Assembly: GCF_042610495.1 (NCBI RefSeq)
Contig: NZ_JBHGAP010000001.1
Location: 1,426,001 to 1,490,000, forward strand
Reading direction: 5' to 3'
Length of the DNA stretch: 64,000 bases
From: RU20A sp042610495
Lineage (GTDB): Bacteria > Pseudomonadota > Alphaproteobacteria > Rhizobiales > Rhizobiaceae
In this document: positions 1-8,234 of the stretch, piece by piece
Layout of the letters: the number at the start of each line of letters is the position of its first letter
How positions within the stretch are numbered: the first letter of the stretch is position 1
The notes under the pieces: generated by a model
Database searches by the model: none
Told to the model about the DNA's origin: nothing
Seen by the model: only the letters and a program-made list of their open reading frames with translations
Program-made: the position numbers and the translations under genes

Positions 1-428
1 AGCCAGGCGATCTTCGTGCCGGAGAAATAGGGGTCGAGCAGCAGGCCGGTCTTCTTCGTGAACGTCGCCTCGAGATCCGCCTGCTTCAGCTTCTCGCAAT
101 GGCCGGCGGTGCGGCGGTCCTGCCAGACGATGGCGCGGTGGACGGGTTCGCCCGTCTTGCGATCCCACAGCACGACGGTCTCGCGCTGGTTGGTGATGCC
201 GATCGCGGAAATATCGGAAGCCGAAAGCTTCGCCTTGTCCAGCGCCGCCTTCACGGTCGTCACCACCGTGTCCCAGATCTCTTCGGGATCATGCTCCACC
301 CAGCCGGATTTCGGATAGTGCTGAGTAAATTCCTTCTGCCCGACGCCCACCACCTTCTGGTCGGCGTCGAAGATGATCGCCCGGCTCGATGTGGTGCCCT
401 GGTCGATGGCGAGAACGTAACCTGCCAT
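1..428 (-). CDS. glpK: Glycerol kinase, N-terminal part (cut by window edge)
   Basis: ATP-dependent phosphorylation of glycerol to glycerol 3-phosphate in the cytoplasm. Only the first 142 residues are inside the window; the gene runs off the left edge. The start ATG at 426-428 opens a protein with the FGGY-kinase phosphate-binding motif DQGTTSSR at residues 9-16, then WVEHDP and the ITNQRET segment followed by WQDRRT, all diagnostic of GlpK rather than xylulokinase. It is divergent from the 3-hydroxybutyrate dehydrogenase gene, with about 230 bp between them. Family assignment is firm; completeness cannot be judged. Confidence 0.95.
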   Translation of the reverse strand, partial: MAGYVLAIDQGTTSSRAIIFDADQKVVGVGQKEFTQHYPKSGWVEHDPEEIWDTVVTTVKAALDKAKLSASDISAIGITNQRETVVLWDRKTGEPVHRAIVWQDRRTAGHCEKLKQADLEATFTKKTGLLLDPYFSGTKIAW

Positions 429-659
429 GATATGTCTCCCTCCCCGCGGCACGCCCTCCCTGGCCCGACCGCTGTTTCGCCGAATTTCAATACAAGCCAA
501 AAACGAATGTCAAACGAAAACAAACGCGCCCTTTGGGCACCCGCCGCCGGCTGAAAAGCAGCATGGACAGCCGCCCTGATTTGGGCATAGTCTGGCCTCT
601 GTTGCGATGCAAAAACAAGATGAAACGATCACTTCGCATCGCGCCAGGGAGACGCTGAC

Positions 660-1436
660 ATGGCCAGAACGGTAGTGGTAACGGGATCGACCAGCGGCAT
701 CGGGCTTGCCGTGGCGCTGGGCTTTGCGGCCGAAGGCGCGAGCATCGTTCTGAACGGCTTCGGTACGGCCGACGAGATCGCCGCCTGCATCGACAAGGTC
801 AAGGCCGCTGGCGCGGCCGATGTCGTGCACAACCCGGCCGACATGACGAAGCCGGCCGAAATTGCCGCGATGATCGAGGAGGCCGCCAGCCGCTTCGGCA
901 GCGTGGATGTCCTCGTCAACAATGCCGGCATTCAGTATGTCGAGAAGATCGAGGATTTCCCGGTCGAGAAATGGGACGCGATCATCGCGATCAACCTCTC
1001 CTCCGCCTTCCACACGATTCGCGCCGCCGTGCCGCACATGAAGAAGGCCGGCACAGGCCGCATCATCAACATCGCCTCGGCCCATGGCCTGGTCGCCTCG
1101 CCCTTCAAGTCGGCCTACGTCGCTGCCAAGCACGGCATTCTCGGCCTGACCAAGACGGTGGCGCTGGAAGTCGCCGAGGCCGGCATCACCGTGAATGCCA
1201 TCTGCCCCGGCTATGTGCTGACGCCGCTCGTGCAGCGCCAGATCCCCGATCAGGCCAAGACACGCGGCATCACCGAGGAACAGGTGATCAACGACGTGAT
1301 GCTGAAGGCGCAGCCGACCAAGAAATTCGTGACGGTGGAGCAGGTGGCGGCGCTCGCCACCTTCCTCGCCTCCGATGTCGCCGCCCAGATCACCGGCACG
1401 CACCAGTCGATCGACGGCGGCTGGACGGCGCAGTAA
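660..1436 (+). CDS. bdhA: D-3-hydroxybutyrate dehydrogenase (SDR family)
   Basis: NAD-dependent interconversion of D-3-hydroxybutyrate and acetoacetate, the last step of polyhydroxybutyrate use. The 258-residue protein is a classical short-chain dehydrogenase: TGSTSGIG cofactor loop at 8-15, NNAG at 87-90, catalytic Ser140, Tyr153 and Lys157, and the C-terminal HQSIDGGWTAQ typical of bacterial BdhA. An AGGGAG ribosome site lies just upstream of the ATG. xdhA follows 88 bp later on the same strand behind a GC-rich stem-loop, so the two are probably separate units. Other SDR dehydrogenases are possible but the tail and length favour BdhA. Confidence 0.88.
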   Translation: MARTVVVTGSTSGIGLAVALGFAAEGASIVLNGFGTADEIAACIDKVKAAGAADVVHNPADMTKPAEIAAMIEEAASRFGSVDVLVNNAGIQYVEKIEDFPVEKWDAIIAINLSSAFHTIRAAVPHMKKAGTGRIINIASAHGLVASPFKSAYVAAKHGILGLTKTVALEVAEAGITVNAICPGYVLTPLVQRQIPDQAKTRGITEEQVINDVMLKAQPTKKFVTVEQVAALATFLASDVAAQITGTHQSIDGGWTAQ

Positions 1437-1446
1437 CCTTGCGGGG

Positions 1447-1470
1447 TCCGGCCGCAGGAGAACGGCCGGC
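1447..1470 (+). terminator. GC-rich stem-loop after bdhA
   Basis: A perfect 7-bp stem (CCGGCCG/CGGCCGG, 1448-1454 with 1463-1469) with an 8-nt loop lies 11 nt after the bdhA stop. There is no clear T-run, so it may only weakly terminate or protect the 3' end of the bdhA message. Confidence 0.35.
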
Positions 1471-1524
1471 ACCGCACCGAAGACAAGATGCCGGATCAAC
1501 CGGCCAGCACGACGAAGGGGTTCG

Positions 1525-3000
1525 ATGAGCGAGACCGCCAACACCATCCGCTTTCTGCTGAACGACACCGAAGTAGCGCTGTCGGAACTGCACCCGACCG
1601 AGACGCTGCTGGATTATCTGAGGCTCGCCCGCCGGCTGACCGGCACCAAGGAGGGCTGCGCGGAAGGCGATTGCGGCGCCTGCACCGTGCTCGTCGGCCG
1701 TATCGTCGATGGCGCGCTCGCCTATGAAAGCGTCAATGCCTGCATCCGCTTCGTGGGCTCGCTCCACGCCACCCATGTGGTGACGGTCGAGCATCTCGCC
1801 GGCAAGGATGGCGCCCTGCATCCCGTGCAGCAGGCAATGGTGGATTATCACGGCTCGCAATGCGGCTTCTGCACGCCGGGCTTCGTCATGTCGCTCTACG
1901 GACTGTGGCTCACGAACGACAACCCGTCGCGCGCGGCAATCGAAAAGGCCCTGCAAGGCAATCTCTGTCGCTGTACGGGTTACGAGCCGATCGTCAAGGC
2001 GGCGGAAGCGGCCGCCAAGGCAAGACCGGCGGATGTCTTCGACCCCATCGAAAAGACCCGCGAAATGGTGCGCAAGCGCCTCGCGGACATGAAAGGTGAG
2101 CAGACAATCGTCACCGGCAAGGGCGACCAGCGCCTCATGGTGCCGCAGACGCCGGCGGCACTCGCCGATATCCTGTCCGAACATCACAGCGCCACCATCG
2201 TCGCCGGCTCCACCGATGTCGGCCTCTGGGTGACCAAGCAGATGCGGGCCCTGAACCCGGTCGTCTTCATCACCGGCATTGATGCGCTGCAGACGGTCTC
2301 GCAGACGCCTGACGGGATCACCATCGGCGCGGGTGTGAGCTATTCGCGTGCCTTCACGGCGCTTTCCCGCCTCCATCCCGCGCTTGGCCGGCTGATCGAC
2401 CGCATCGGCGGCGAACAGGTGCGCAACATGGGCACGATCGGCGGCAACATCGCCAACGGCTCGCCCATCGGCGATACGCCGCCCGCCCTCATCGCGCTGG
2501 GCGCGACCGTCACGCTGACGGCGCGCACCGGCAGCCGCACACTGGCGCTCGAAGACTTCTTCATCGAATACGGCCGGCAGGACCGCCGCAAGGACGAGTT
2601 CTTGGAAAGCGTCTTCGTGCCGGCACCGAAACCGGGTGCGCATTACGCGGTCTACAAGATCTCCAAGCGCCGTGACGAGGATATCTCGGCGCTTTGCGGC
2701 GCCTTCCGCATCGCGCTCGGCAACGACGGCACCGTGACGTCGGCCACCATCGCCTTCGGCGGCATGGCCGGCACGCCGAAGCGCGCGAAAGCGGTCGAAG
2801 CTGCCCTCATCGGCAAGCCCTGGACGGAGGAGACGGTCAACGCCGCCCGCGCCGCCTTCAAGGCCGATTACCAGCCGCTGACGGACTGGCGCGCCACCGC
2901 CGCCTACCGCCTGCTGACGGCGAAGAACCTGCTCACGCGCTTCTACCTGGAAACGAAGGGCGAAAGCGCCGAACTCGTCCGCTACGAGGGAGTGGCCTGA
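1525..3000 (+). CDS. xdhA: Xanthine dehydrogenase small subunit (2Fe-2S and FAD domains)
   Basis: Electron-transfer subunit of xanthine dehydrogenase, which oxidises hypoxanthine and xanthine to urate. The 491-residue protein has an N-terminal plant-ferredoxin-type cluster domain (Cys45, Cys50, Cys53, Cys73), a second 2Fe-2S domain with CGFC at 113-116 and CRC at 148-150, then a FAD-binding domain with VAGSTDVGLW and GGNIANGSPIGD. The start at 1525 begins directly at MSETANTIRF, matching the usual N-terminus; upstream in-frame sequence is not conserved-looking. The stop overlaps the xdhB start (TGATG), so the subunits are translationally coupled. Confidence 0.96.
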   Translation: MSETANTIRFLLNDTEVALSELHPTETLLDYLRLARRLTGTKEGCAEGDCGACTVLVGRIVDGALAYESVNACIRFVGSLHATHVVTVEHLAGKDGALHPVQQAMVDYHGSQCGFCTPGFVMSLYGLWLTNDNPSRAAIEKALQGNLCRCTGYEPIVKAAEAAAKARPADVFDPIEKTREMVRKRLADMKGEQTIVTGKGDQRLMVPQTPAALADILSEHHSATIVAGSTDVGLWVTKQMRALNPVVFITGIDALQTVSQTPDGITIGAGVSYSRAFTALSRLHPALGRLIDRIGGEQVRNMGTIGGNIANGSPIGDTPPALIALGATVTLTARTGSRTLALEDFFIEYGRQDRRKDEFLESVFVPAPKPGAHYAVYKISKRRDEDISALCGAFRIALGNDGTVTSATIAFGGMAGTPKRAKAVEAALIGKPWTEETVNAARAAFKADYQPLTDWRATAAYRLLTAKNLLTRFYLETKGESAELVRYEGVA

Positions 3001-5339
3001 TGGACGGATCGACCTTCGAGGACCGCAAGGCCGTCAATGGCCGCATGCACACCAAGCTGCGCCACGACAGCGCCCACAAGCATGTGGCCGGCACCGCCGA
3101 CTACATCGATGACATTCCCGAACCGGCCGGCACGCTGCATGGCGCACTCGGCATGACCGACCGGGCCCATGCCGAGATCGTCTCCATGGATCTCTCCGCC
3201 GTCATCGCCACGCCCGGTGTCGTTGCCGTGCTGACGGCCCGCGACATGCCGCATTCCAACGACATCTCGCCGAGCCATCTGCATGACGAGCCGGTGCTGG
3301 CGGATGGTCTGGTTGAATTCCATGGCCAGCCCGCCTTCGCCGTCATCGCCGAGACCCGCGACATCGCGCGGCGTGCCGCCCGCAAGGCGAAGATCGAGTA
3401 CAGCGATCTGCCGCACGCCACCGACATCCTTGATGCCCGCGCCGCCGGCGGTACGCTGGTAACCAAGCCGCTGACGCTGCGCCGTGGCGAGGCCGAAGCC
3501 GAACTGGAGACGGCGGATCTGCGCCTGCAGGGCAGCATGCGCATCGGCGGGCAGGAGCATTTCTACCTCGAAAGCCACATCGCTTTCGCCATTCCCGGCG
3601 AGGATGACGAGGTGACGGTGTGGTCCTCCACCCAGCACCCGAGCGAGGTGCAGCATATGGTGGCGCACGTGCTCGGCGTGCCCTCCAATGCCGTCACCGT
3701 GCAGGTGCGCCGCATGGGCGGCGGTTTCGGCGGCAAGGAGACGCAGGGCAACCAGTTCGCCGTGCTCGCCGCCGTCGCGGCCAAGAAGCTGAAGCGCCCG
3801 GTGAAATTCCGCCCCGACCGCGACGAGGACATGACGGCCACCGGCAAACGCCATGATTTCCTCGTCGAATACGATGTCGGCTTCGACGCCGAGGGCCGCA
3901 TTCAGGCGGTGAAAGCCAATTATGCCGCCCGCTGCGGCTATTCCTCCGACCTCTCCGGCCCGGTCACCGACCGCGCCCTCTTCCACGCCGACAATGCCTA
4001 TTTCTATCCGCATGTGCTCCTGACTTCGGAGCCACTGAAGACCAACACGGTCTCCAACACCGCCTATCGCGGTTTCGGCGGCCCGCAGGGCATGGTGGGC
4101 GGCGAGCGCATCATCGAGGAGATCGCCTACCGGATCGGCGTCGATCCGCTCGAGATCCGCAAGCGCAATTTCTACGGCGCGGTCGGCTCCGGCCGGGATC
4201 TGACGCCCTACCACCAGACGGTGGAGGACAATATTGCCGCCCGCATCGTCGCGGAACTGGAAGAGACGAGCCAGTATCAGGCCCGCCGCGCCGCGATCCT
4301 CGACTTCAACCGGACAAGCCGCGTCATCCGCAAGGGCATCGCGCTGACCCCGGTGAAGTTCGGGATTTCCTTCACCATGACCGCCTTCAACCAGGCGGGC
4401 GCGCTGGTGCATGTCTATCAGGATGGCTCGATCCACCTGAACCATGGCGGCACCGAGATGGGCCAGGGCCTCTATACCAAGGTCGCGCAGGTGCTGGCCG
4501 ATGCCTTCCAGGTCGATATAGACAGGGTGAAGATCACCGCGACCACCACGGGCAAGGTGCCGAACACCTCGGCCACCGCCGCTTCGTCGGGCTCCGACTT
4601 GAATGGCATGGCCGCCTTCGATGCGGCCCGCCAGATCAAGGAGCGCCTCGTGGCCTTCGCCGCCGAACGCTTTCAGGTCGCGCCCGAGCATATCCGCTTC
4701 GTGCCCCATCACGTGAAGGTCGGCGACGAGCTGATCCCCTTCCCTGACTTCATCAAGCTCGCCTATTTCGCCCGCGTGCAGCTGTCGGCCGCCGGCTTCT
4801 ACAAGACGCCGAAGATCCATTGGGATCGCACAACGGGGCGCGGCACACCCTTCTACTACTACGCCTATGGCGCCTCCGTCTCCGAAGTCTCCATCGACAC
4901 GCTGACCGGCGAATACATGGTGGACCGGGTGGATGTGCTGCACGATGTCGGCAAGTCGCTGAACCCGGCCATCGACATCGGCCAGATCGAAGGCGCTTTC
5001 GTGCAGGGCATGGGCTGGCTGACGACGGAGGAACTGTGGTGGGACGGCAAGGGCCGGCTGCGCACGCATGCGCCCTCGACCTACAAGATCCCGCTCGCCT
5101 CCGACCGACCCAAGGTCTTCAATGTGCGGCTCGCCGACTGGTCGGAAAATGCCGAACCGACCATCGGCCGTTCGAAGGCCGTGGGCGAACCGCCCTTCAT
5201 GCTGCCGATCTCCGTGCTGGAAGCGCTTTCCATGGCCGTGGCGAGTGTTGCCGATTACCGCGAATGCCCGCGTCTCGATGCGCCGGCAACGCCCGAACGC
5301 GTGCTGATGGCCGTCGAGCGGCTGAAGGCGGGCGCATGA
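3000..5339 (+). CDS. xdhB: Xanthine dehydrogenase large subunit (molybdopterin-binding)
   Basis: Catalytic subunit carrying the molybdenum cofactor; hydroxylates hypoxanthine and xanthine. The protein is 779 residues, the normal size. Visible family motifs are GGGFGGKE, the cofactor segment MGQGLYTKVAQV, and near the C-terminus VGEPPFML, where Glu730 is the expected catalytic base. The start ATG uses the last base of the xdhA stop codon. The DUF559 gene begins inside its stop (ATGA). The order xdhA-xdhB-x-xdhC makes one operon with a one-gene insertion. Confidence 0.96.
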   Translation: MDGSTFEDRKAVNGRMHTKLRHDSAHKHVAGTADYIDDIPEPAGTLHGALGMTDRAHAEIVSMDLSAVIATPGVVAVLTARDMPHSNDISPSHLHDEPVLADGLVEFHGQPAFAVIAETRDIARRAARKAKIEYSDLPHATDILDARAAGGTLVTKPLTLRRGEAEAELETADLRLQGSMRIGGQEHFYLESHIAFAIPGEDDEVTVWSSTQHPSEVQHMVAHVLGVPSNAVTVQVRRMGGGFGGKETQGNQFAVLAAVAAKKLKRPVKFRPDRDEDMTATGKRHDFLVEYDVGFDAEGRIQAVKANYAARCGYSSDLSGPVTDRALFHADNAYFYPHVLLTSEPLKTNTVSNTAYRGFGGPQGMVGGERIIEEIAYRIGVDPLEIRKRNFYGAVGSGRDLTPYHQTVEDNIAARIVAELEETSQYQARRAAILDFNRTSRVIRKGIALTPVKFGISFTMTAFNQAGALVHVYQDGSIHLNHGGTEMGQGLYTKVAQVLADAFQVDIDRVKITATTTGKVPNTSATAASSGSDLNGMAAFDAARQIKERLVAFAAERFQVAPEHIRFVPHHVKVGDELIPFPDFIKLAYFARVQLSAAGFYKTPKIHWDRTTGRGTPFYYYAYGASVSEVSIDTLTGEYMVDRVDVLHDVGKSLNPAIDIGQIEGAFVQGMGWLTTEELWWDGKGRLRTHAPSTYKIPLASDRPKVFNVRLADWSENAEPTIGRSKAVGEPPFMLPISVLEALSMAVASVADYRECPRLDAPATPERVLMAVERLKAGA

Positions 5340-5815
5340 TCGGGCGGGGCGGCCCCGGCGACCGCAACAGCCGGCGTCCGGGCGCCGGCGGCCCCTCCGG
5401 CCCTGGTCCCGGTTCGGGCATGGGCATTGCCGGCTCGCGCGAAAGCCGCGAGACGGAAGAGAAGCTGCGCCTCTGGCATGACCTGCGCGACGGGCAACTG
5501 GAGGGCCACCGCTTCGTGCGCCAGGCGCCATTCGGCCCCTATGTGATCGACTATCTCTGCCGCGATGCAAAGCTCGCCGTGCAGATCGACAGCCTGCGCC
5601 AGACCCGCGACCCGCGCGACCGGCAGCTCGACAACTGGCTGGCCATGCAAGGTTTCGGCGTGCTGCGCTTCTGGGCGCAGGATATCGGCGCGCAACGCCG
5701 CGACATCCTTGCCATCATCCTCGATGCGCTCGAAGGCCGCCTCGACCCCGCCGCCCATCCCGGCCTGCGCTACCAGCCGCCCCGCCCGCCCGTGGGTGAC
5801 GGCGAGGGCTGCTGA
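5336..5815 (+). CDS. DUF559 endonuclease-fold protein inside the xdh operon
   Basis: A 159-residue protein starting at ATG 5336, overlapping the xdhB stop by 4 nt. Residues 1-35 are a Gly/Pro/Arg-rich, probably disordered leader. Residues 36-140 match the DUF559 family (VSR/restriction-endonuclease-like fold): HRFVRQAPFGPYVIDYLC, then GFGVLRFW. Where family members usually have a Glu-x-Asp-Gly metal motif this one has Gln83-Ile-Asp85-Ser, so nuclease activity is doubtful. DUF559 genes are common and mobile in Rhizobiales; its coupling to xdhB is notable but no role in purine breakdown can be shown. Confidence 0.8.
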   Translation: MIGRGGPGDRNSRRPGAGGPSGPGPGSGMGIAGSRESRETEEKLRLWHDLRDGQLEGHRFVRQAPFGPYVIDYLCRDAKLAVQIDSLRQTRDPRDRQLDNWLAMQGFGVLRFWAQDIGAQRRDILAIILDALEGRLDPAAHPGLRYQPPRPPVGDGEGC

Positions 5816-5866
5816 GGTGCGAGGGCAGCCGCCGGGGATGAACACGATGCACAAAGCGCCGAAAGT

Positions 5867-6060
5867 CCCCCCTCATCCGACCCTTCGGGCCACCTTCTCC
5901 CCGCTGGGGAGAAGGGTCGTCGGCACCGTCACCGTTCCTCTCTCATGCCGTGATCTCCCTCGGCTGCTCTTCTTCCAGAACGCCCGACCGCGAACGAGCG
6001 CTCTCGCCCAGCCCTCTTCTCCCCGGCGGGGAGAAGTTGCCGGCAGGCGGATGAGGGGGG
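5867..6060. repeat. Rhizobial palindromic repeat element (inverted pair)
   Basis: The gap between the DUF559 gene and xdhC is a composite repeat. Outer inverted arms CCCCCCTCATCCG (5867-5879) and CGGATGAGGGGGG (6048-6060) enclose two strong hairpins with CTTCTCCCC/GGGGAGAAG stems at 5893-5915 and 6016-6036. This matches the short interspersed repeats widespread in rhizobial intergenic DNA. It could separate xdhC transcripts from xdhAB. Confidence 0.8.
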
Positions 6061-6084
6061 CGAAGCCCATCACGCCGCTTCGTC

Positions 6085-6915
6085 ATGCCTGACCCCATGA
6101 CGCCGCTCGCAATCTTCCTCGACAGCCACCCCGCTCTCATCCACGTGGCGATTGCCGTTGCGAAAGGCTCGACGCCGCGCGAGGCCGGTGCCTTCATGCT
6201 GGTCTCCGGCAACACCCTCTTCGGCACGATCGGCGGCGGGCAACTCGAATTCATCGCCATCGATCACGCCCGCCGGATGCTGGCCGGCGAGAGCATGCCG
6301 GACAGGCTGGATATTCCCCTCGGCCCCGAAATCGGCCAATGCTGCGGCGGCCGCACCGAACTCGTCTTCTCCGCCTGCAACGCCAGCCTGCGCGAAACGC
6401 TCCTGATGCAGGAAAGCGACGAGCGCGCCGCCCGGCCGCAAGTGTGGCTCTTCGGTGCCGGCCATGTCGGCAAGGCGCTCGCCGCAGCCCTCGCCCCCCT
6501 GCCGCTCACCGTCATGGTCGTCGAAACCCGCCCGGAGGAATTGACGGACCTTCCGCCGGACACGACCGCCATCGCCACGCCGCTTCCGGAAGCGGAGATC
6601 GATCGCGCCGCACCGGGCGCGGCCATCGTCATCCTCACCCATGATCATGCACTCGATTTCCTCATCGCGACCCGCGCGCTCGCCCGCCATGACCTCGCCT
6701 ATGTCGGCATGATCGGCTCCAAATCGAAACGCGCCACCTTCGCCCACGCCTTCACCGCCGAGGGCGGCGATCCCGCAGCCCTTGATCGCCTGACGCTCCC
6801 CATCGGCGGCAGCGCGGTGCGCGACAAACGCCCCGCCGTGATCGCGGCCCTGACGGCCGCCGAAATCCTGACGGCGCTTGCCGCTCACCAGCGCGGCACA
6901 TCATCCGGCCGATAG
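6085..6915 (+). CDS. xdhC: XdhC, xanthine dehydrogenase maturation protein
   Basis: Chaperone that binds and sulfurates the molybdenum cofactor and inserts it into XdhB. The 276-residue protein has the N-terminal XdhC/CoxI domain (GSTPREAGAFML, GTIGGGQLEF, CCGGRTELVF) and a C-terminal Rossmann domain (LFGAGHVGKALAAAL near residue 130). An in-frame ATG 12 nt downstream (6097) is an alternative start. It lies after xdhA-xdhB, separated by the repeat element, and its 3' end overlaps the convergent DUF1127-like gene by 31 nt. Confidence 0.93.
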   Translation: MPDPMTPLAIFLDSHPALIHVAIAVAKGSTPREAGAFMLVSGNTLFGTIGGGQLEFIAIDHARRMLAGESMPDRLDIPLGPEIGQCCGGRTELVFSACNASLRETLLMQESDERAARPQVWLFGAGHVGKALAAALAPLPLTVMVVETRPEELTDLPPDTTAIATPLPEAEIDRAAPGAAIVILTHDHALDFLIATRALARHDLAYVGMIGSKSKRATFAHAFTAEGGDPAALDRLTLPIGGSAVRDKRPAVIAALTAAEILTALAAHQRGTSSGR

Positions 6916-7127
6916 ATCGGCCGCCCGTCAAGAAAGCCGAGGTCGCGGCGCCTCTCGTCCGACAGGATCTCCAGATCCAGCGCTTGCCGAGCCAGCCTGT
7001 CGCTGAGCTTGCCGATCCGGCGCAACAGGGCGACGAGCCGGATTGTGAAACGCCAGCGATATCCACCCGTCGCCCCGGCAGCCTGCGGGTCCGTCGGCAC
7101 CGCCGCATCGCGTTCGAGAATGACCAT
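6885..7127 (-). CDS. Small DUF1127-like protein
   Basis: An 80-residue basic protein. The segment LRRIGKLSDRLARQALDLEILSDERRRDLGF resembles the short DUF1127 helix-rich motif (…LSDRxLRDIGL…) common in alphaproteobacteria, where such proteins have been linked to RNA turnover and phosphate or stress responses. It is divergent from the LysR gene at 7230 with about 100 bp between, and its 3' end overlaps xdhC on the opposite strand. The assignment rests on motif resemblance only; function here is unknown. Confidence 0.5.
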   Translation of the reverse strand: MVILERDAAVPTDPQAAGATGGYRWRFTIRLVALLRRIGKLSDRLARQALDLEILSDERRRDLGFLDGRPIYRPDDVPRW

Positions 7128-7229
7128 CCCGAAACCCCGCTTCCTTCATGCATCGCCCTTGCAGGATGCGAGCGAACATGCTGATTGATCAATGGAAGAT
7201 CGGTCTGCATGCATGAGGAAAGCTGATCC

Positions 7230-8132
7230 ATGAAACGCCCGCGCAGCCTGCCGCTGAACGCGCTGCAAACCTTCGAGGCCGCCGCCCGGCATTTGAGTTT
7301 CACCCGCGCCGGACAGGAACTGGGCCTCACCCAGACCGCCGTCAGCTACCAGATCAAGCAGCTTGAGGACCGGCTCGGCGAACAGCTCTTCCTGCGCCGC
7401 CCGCGACAGGTGGCGCTGACGGAAGCCGGCCAGCGGCTGCAACCGCGCGTGAGCGAGGCCTTCGGTATTCTGGATGAGGCGCTCGCCTCCATGCGCGCCG
7501 GCGACGATATCCTCAACCTCTACACGACGCCGACCTTTGCCCAGCAGTGGCTGGCCTCCCGGCTTGGTGCCTTCCAGCTCGGCAACCCCACCATTGCGGT
7601 GCGGCTCACAACCATTCCCATCAATTTCGATTTCGCCCGCGAGCCCGCCGATCTCGCCATCCGCTGGGGTGACGGCAACTGGCCGGGCATTGCCGCCCAT
7701 CTGCTGATGCGGCTCGATTTCGCGCCCGTCATGAGCCCGAGGCTTGCGGCCGAGGCCAATCTCCAGACCCCCGCCGATCTCCTGACGCTGCCGATCATCA
7801 GCCCTGGCGACAGTTGGTGGAAAGTCTGGTTTTCCGCCGCCGGCGTCGATGCCTCCGAGCTCGACCGCCGCCCGCCACACGCCTTCGGCCTTCAGGCGCT
7901 CGATGCCGGCGCGGCCATGGCGGGCGCCGGCGTCGCCATCGTCAGCCCGCAGCATTACGCCGAGGACATCGCCGCCGGCCGGCTCGTCCAGCCCTTTCCG
8001 CTCACCGCCAATGACGGGCGCGACTACTGGCTCACCTATCCCGAAAGCCGCCGCAACGTGCCGAAGATCCGCGCCTTTCGCGACTGGATCCTCGCAGCCC
8101 TTGCAACGGATGGCACGGCAAGCACCATGTGA
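7230..8132 (+). CDS. LysR-family regulator (GcvA-like)
   Basis: A 300-residue transcription factor. Residues 7-65 form the LysR winged helix-turn-helix (LPLNALQTFEAAARHLSFT, GLTQTAVSYQIKQLEDRLG), and the rest is a PBP-type effector domain beginning around residue 92. The RPRSLPLNALQTFEAAARHLSF opening is characteristic of the GcvA-like subgroup. Its position between xdhC and puuD, co-directional with puuD-guaD, suggests control of purine genes, but no effector can be read from the sequence. Confidence 0.88.
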   Translation: MKRPRSLPLNALQTFEAAARHLSFTRAGQELGLTQTAVSYQIKQLEDRLGEQLFLRRPRQVALTEAGQRLQPRVSEAFGILDEALASMRAGDDILNLYTTPTFAQQWLASRLGAFQLGNPTIAVRLTTIPINFDFAREPADLAIRWGDGNWPGIAAHLLMRLDFAPVMSPRLAAEANLQTPADLLTLPIISPGDSWWKVWFSAAGVDASELDRRPPHAFGLQALDAGAAMAGAGVAIVSPQHYAEDIAAGRLVQPFPLTANDGRDYWLTYPESRRNVPKIRAFRDWILAALATDGTASTM

Positions 8133-8234
8133 GCGAACGCGGCGGCCATCAGCCGTGGATGCCGCATGCGGCCCCTTCCCTCCGCCGCGAATTTTGCGCA
8201 ATGTGCAGTGCGGAAAAACAAGAAGGGGAACCGC

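Noticed and set aside
510..1568. 352-codon minus-strand frame opposite bdhA
   Set aside because: Low-complexity shadow frame; bdhA has the intact catalytic residues.
2982..5570. 862-codon open frame on the minus strand opposite xdhB
   Set aside because: Shadow of a high-GC gene: Gly/Arg/His/Asp-rich, no domain, fully covered by xdhB with clear motifs.
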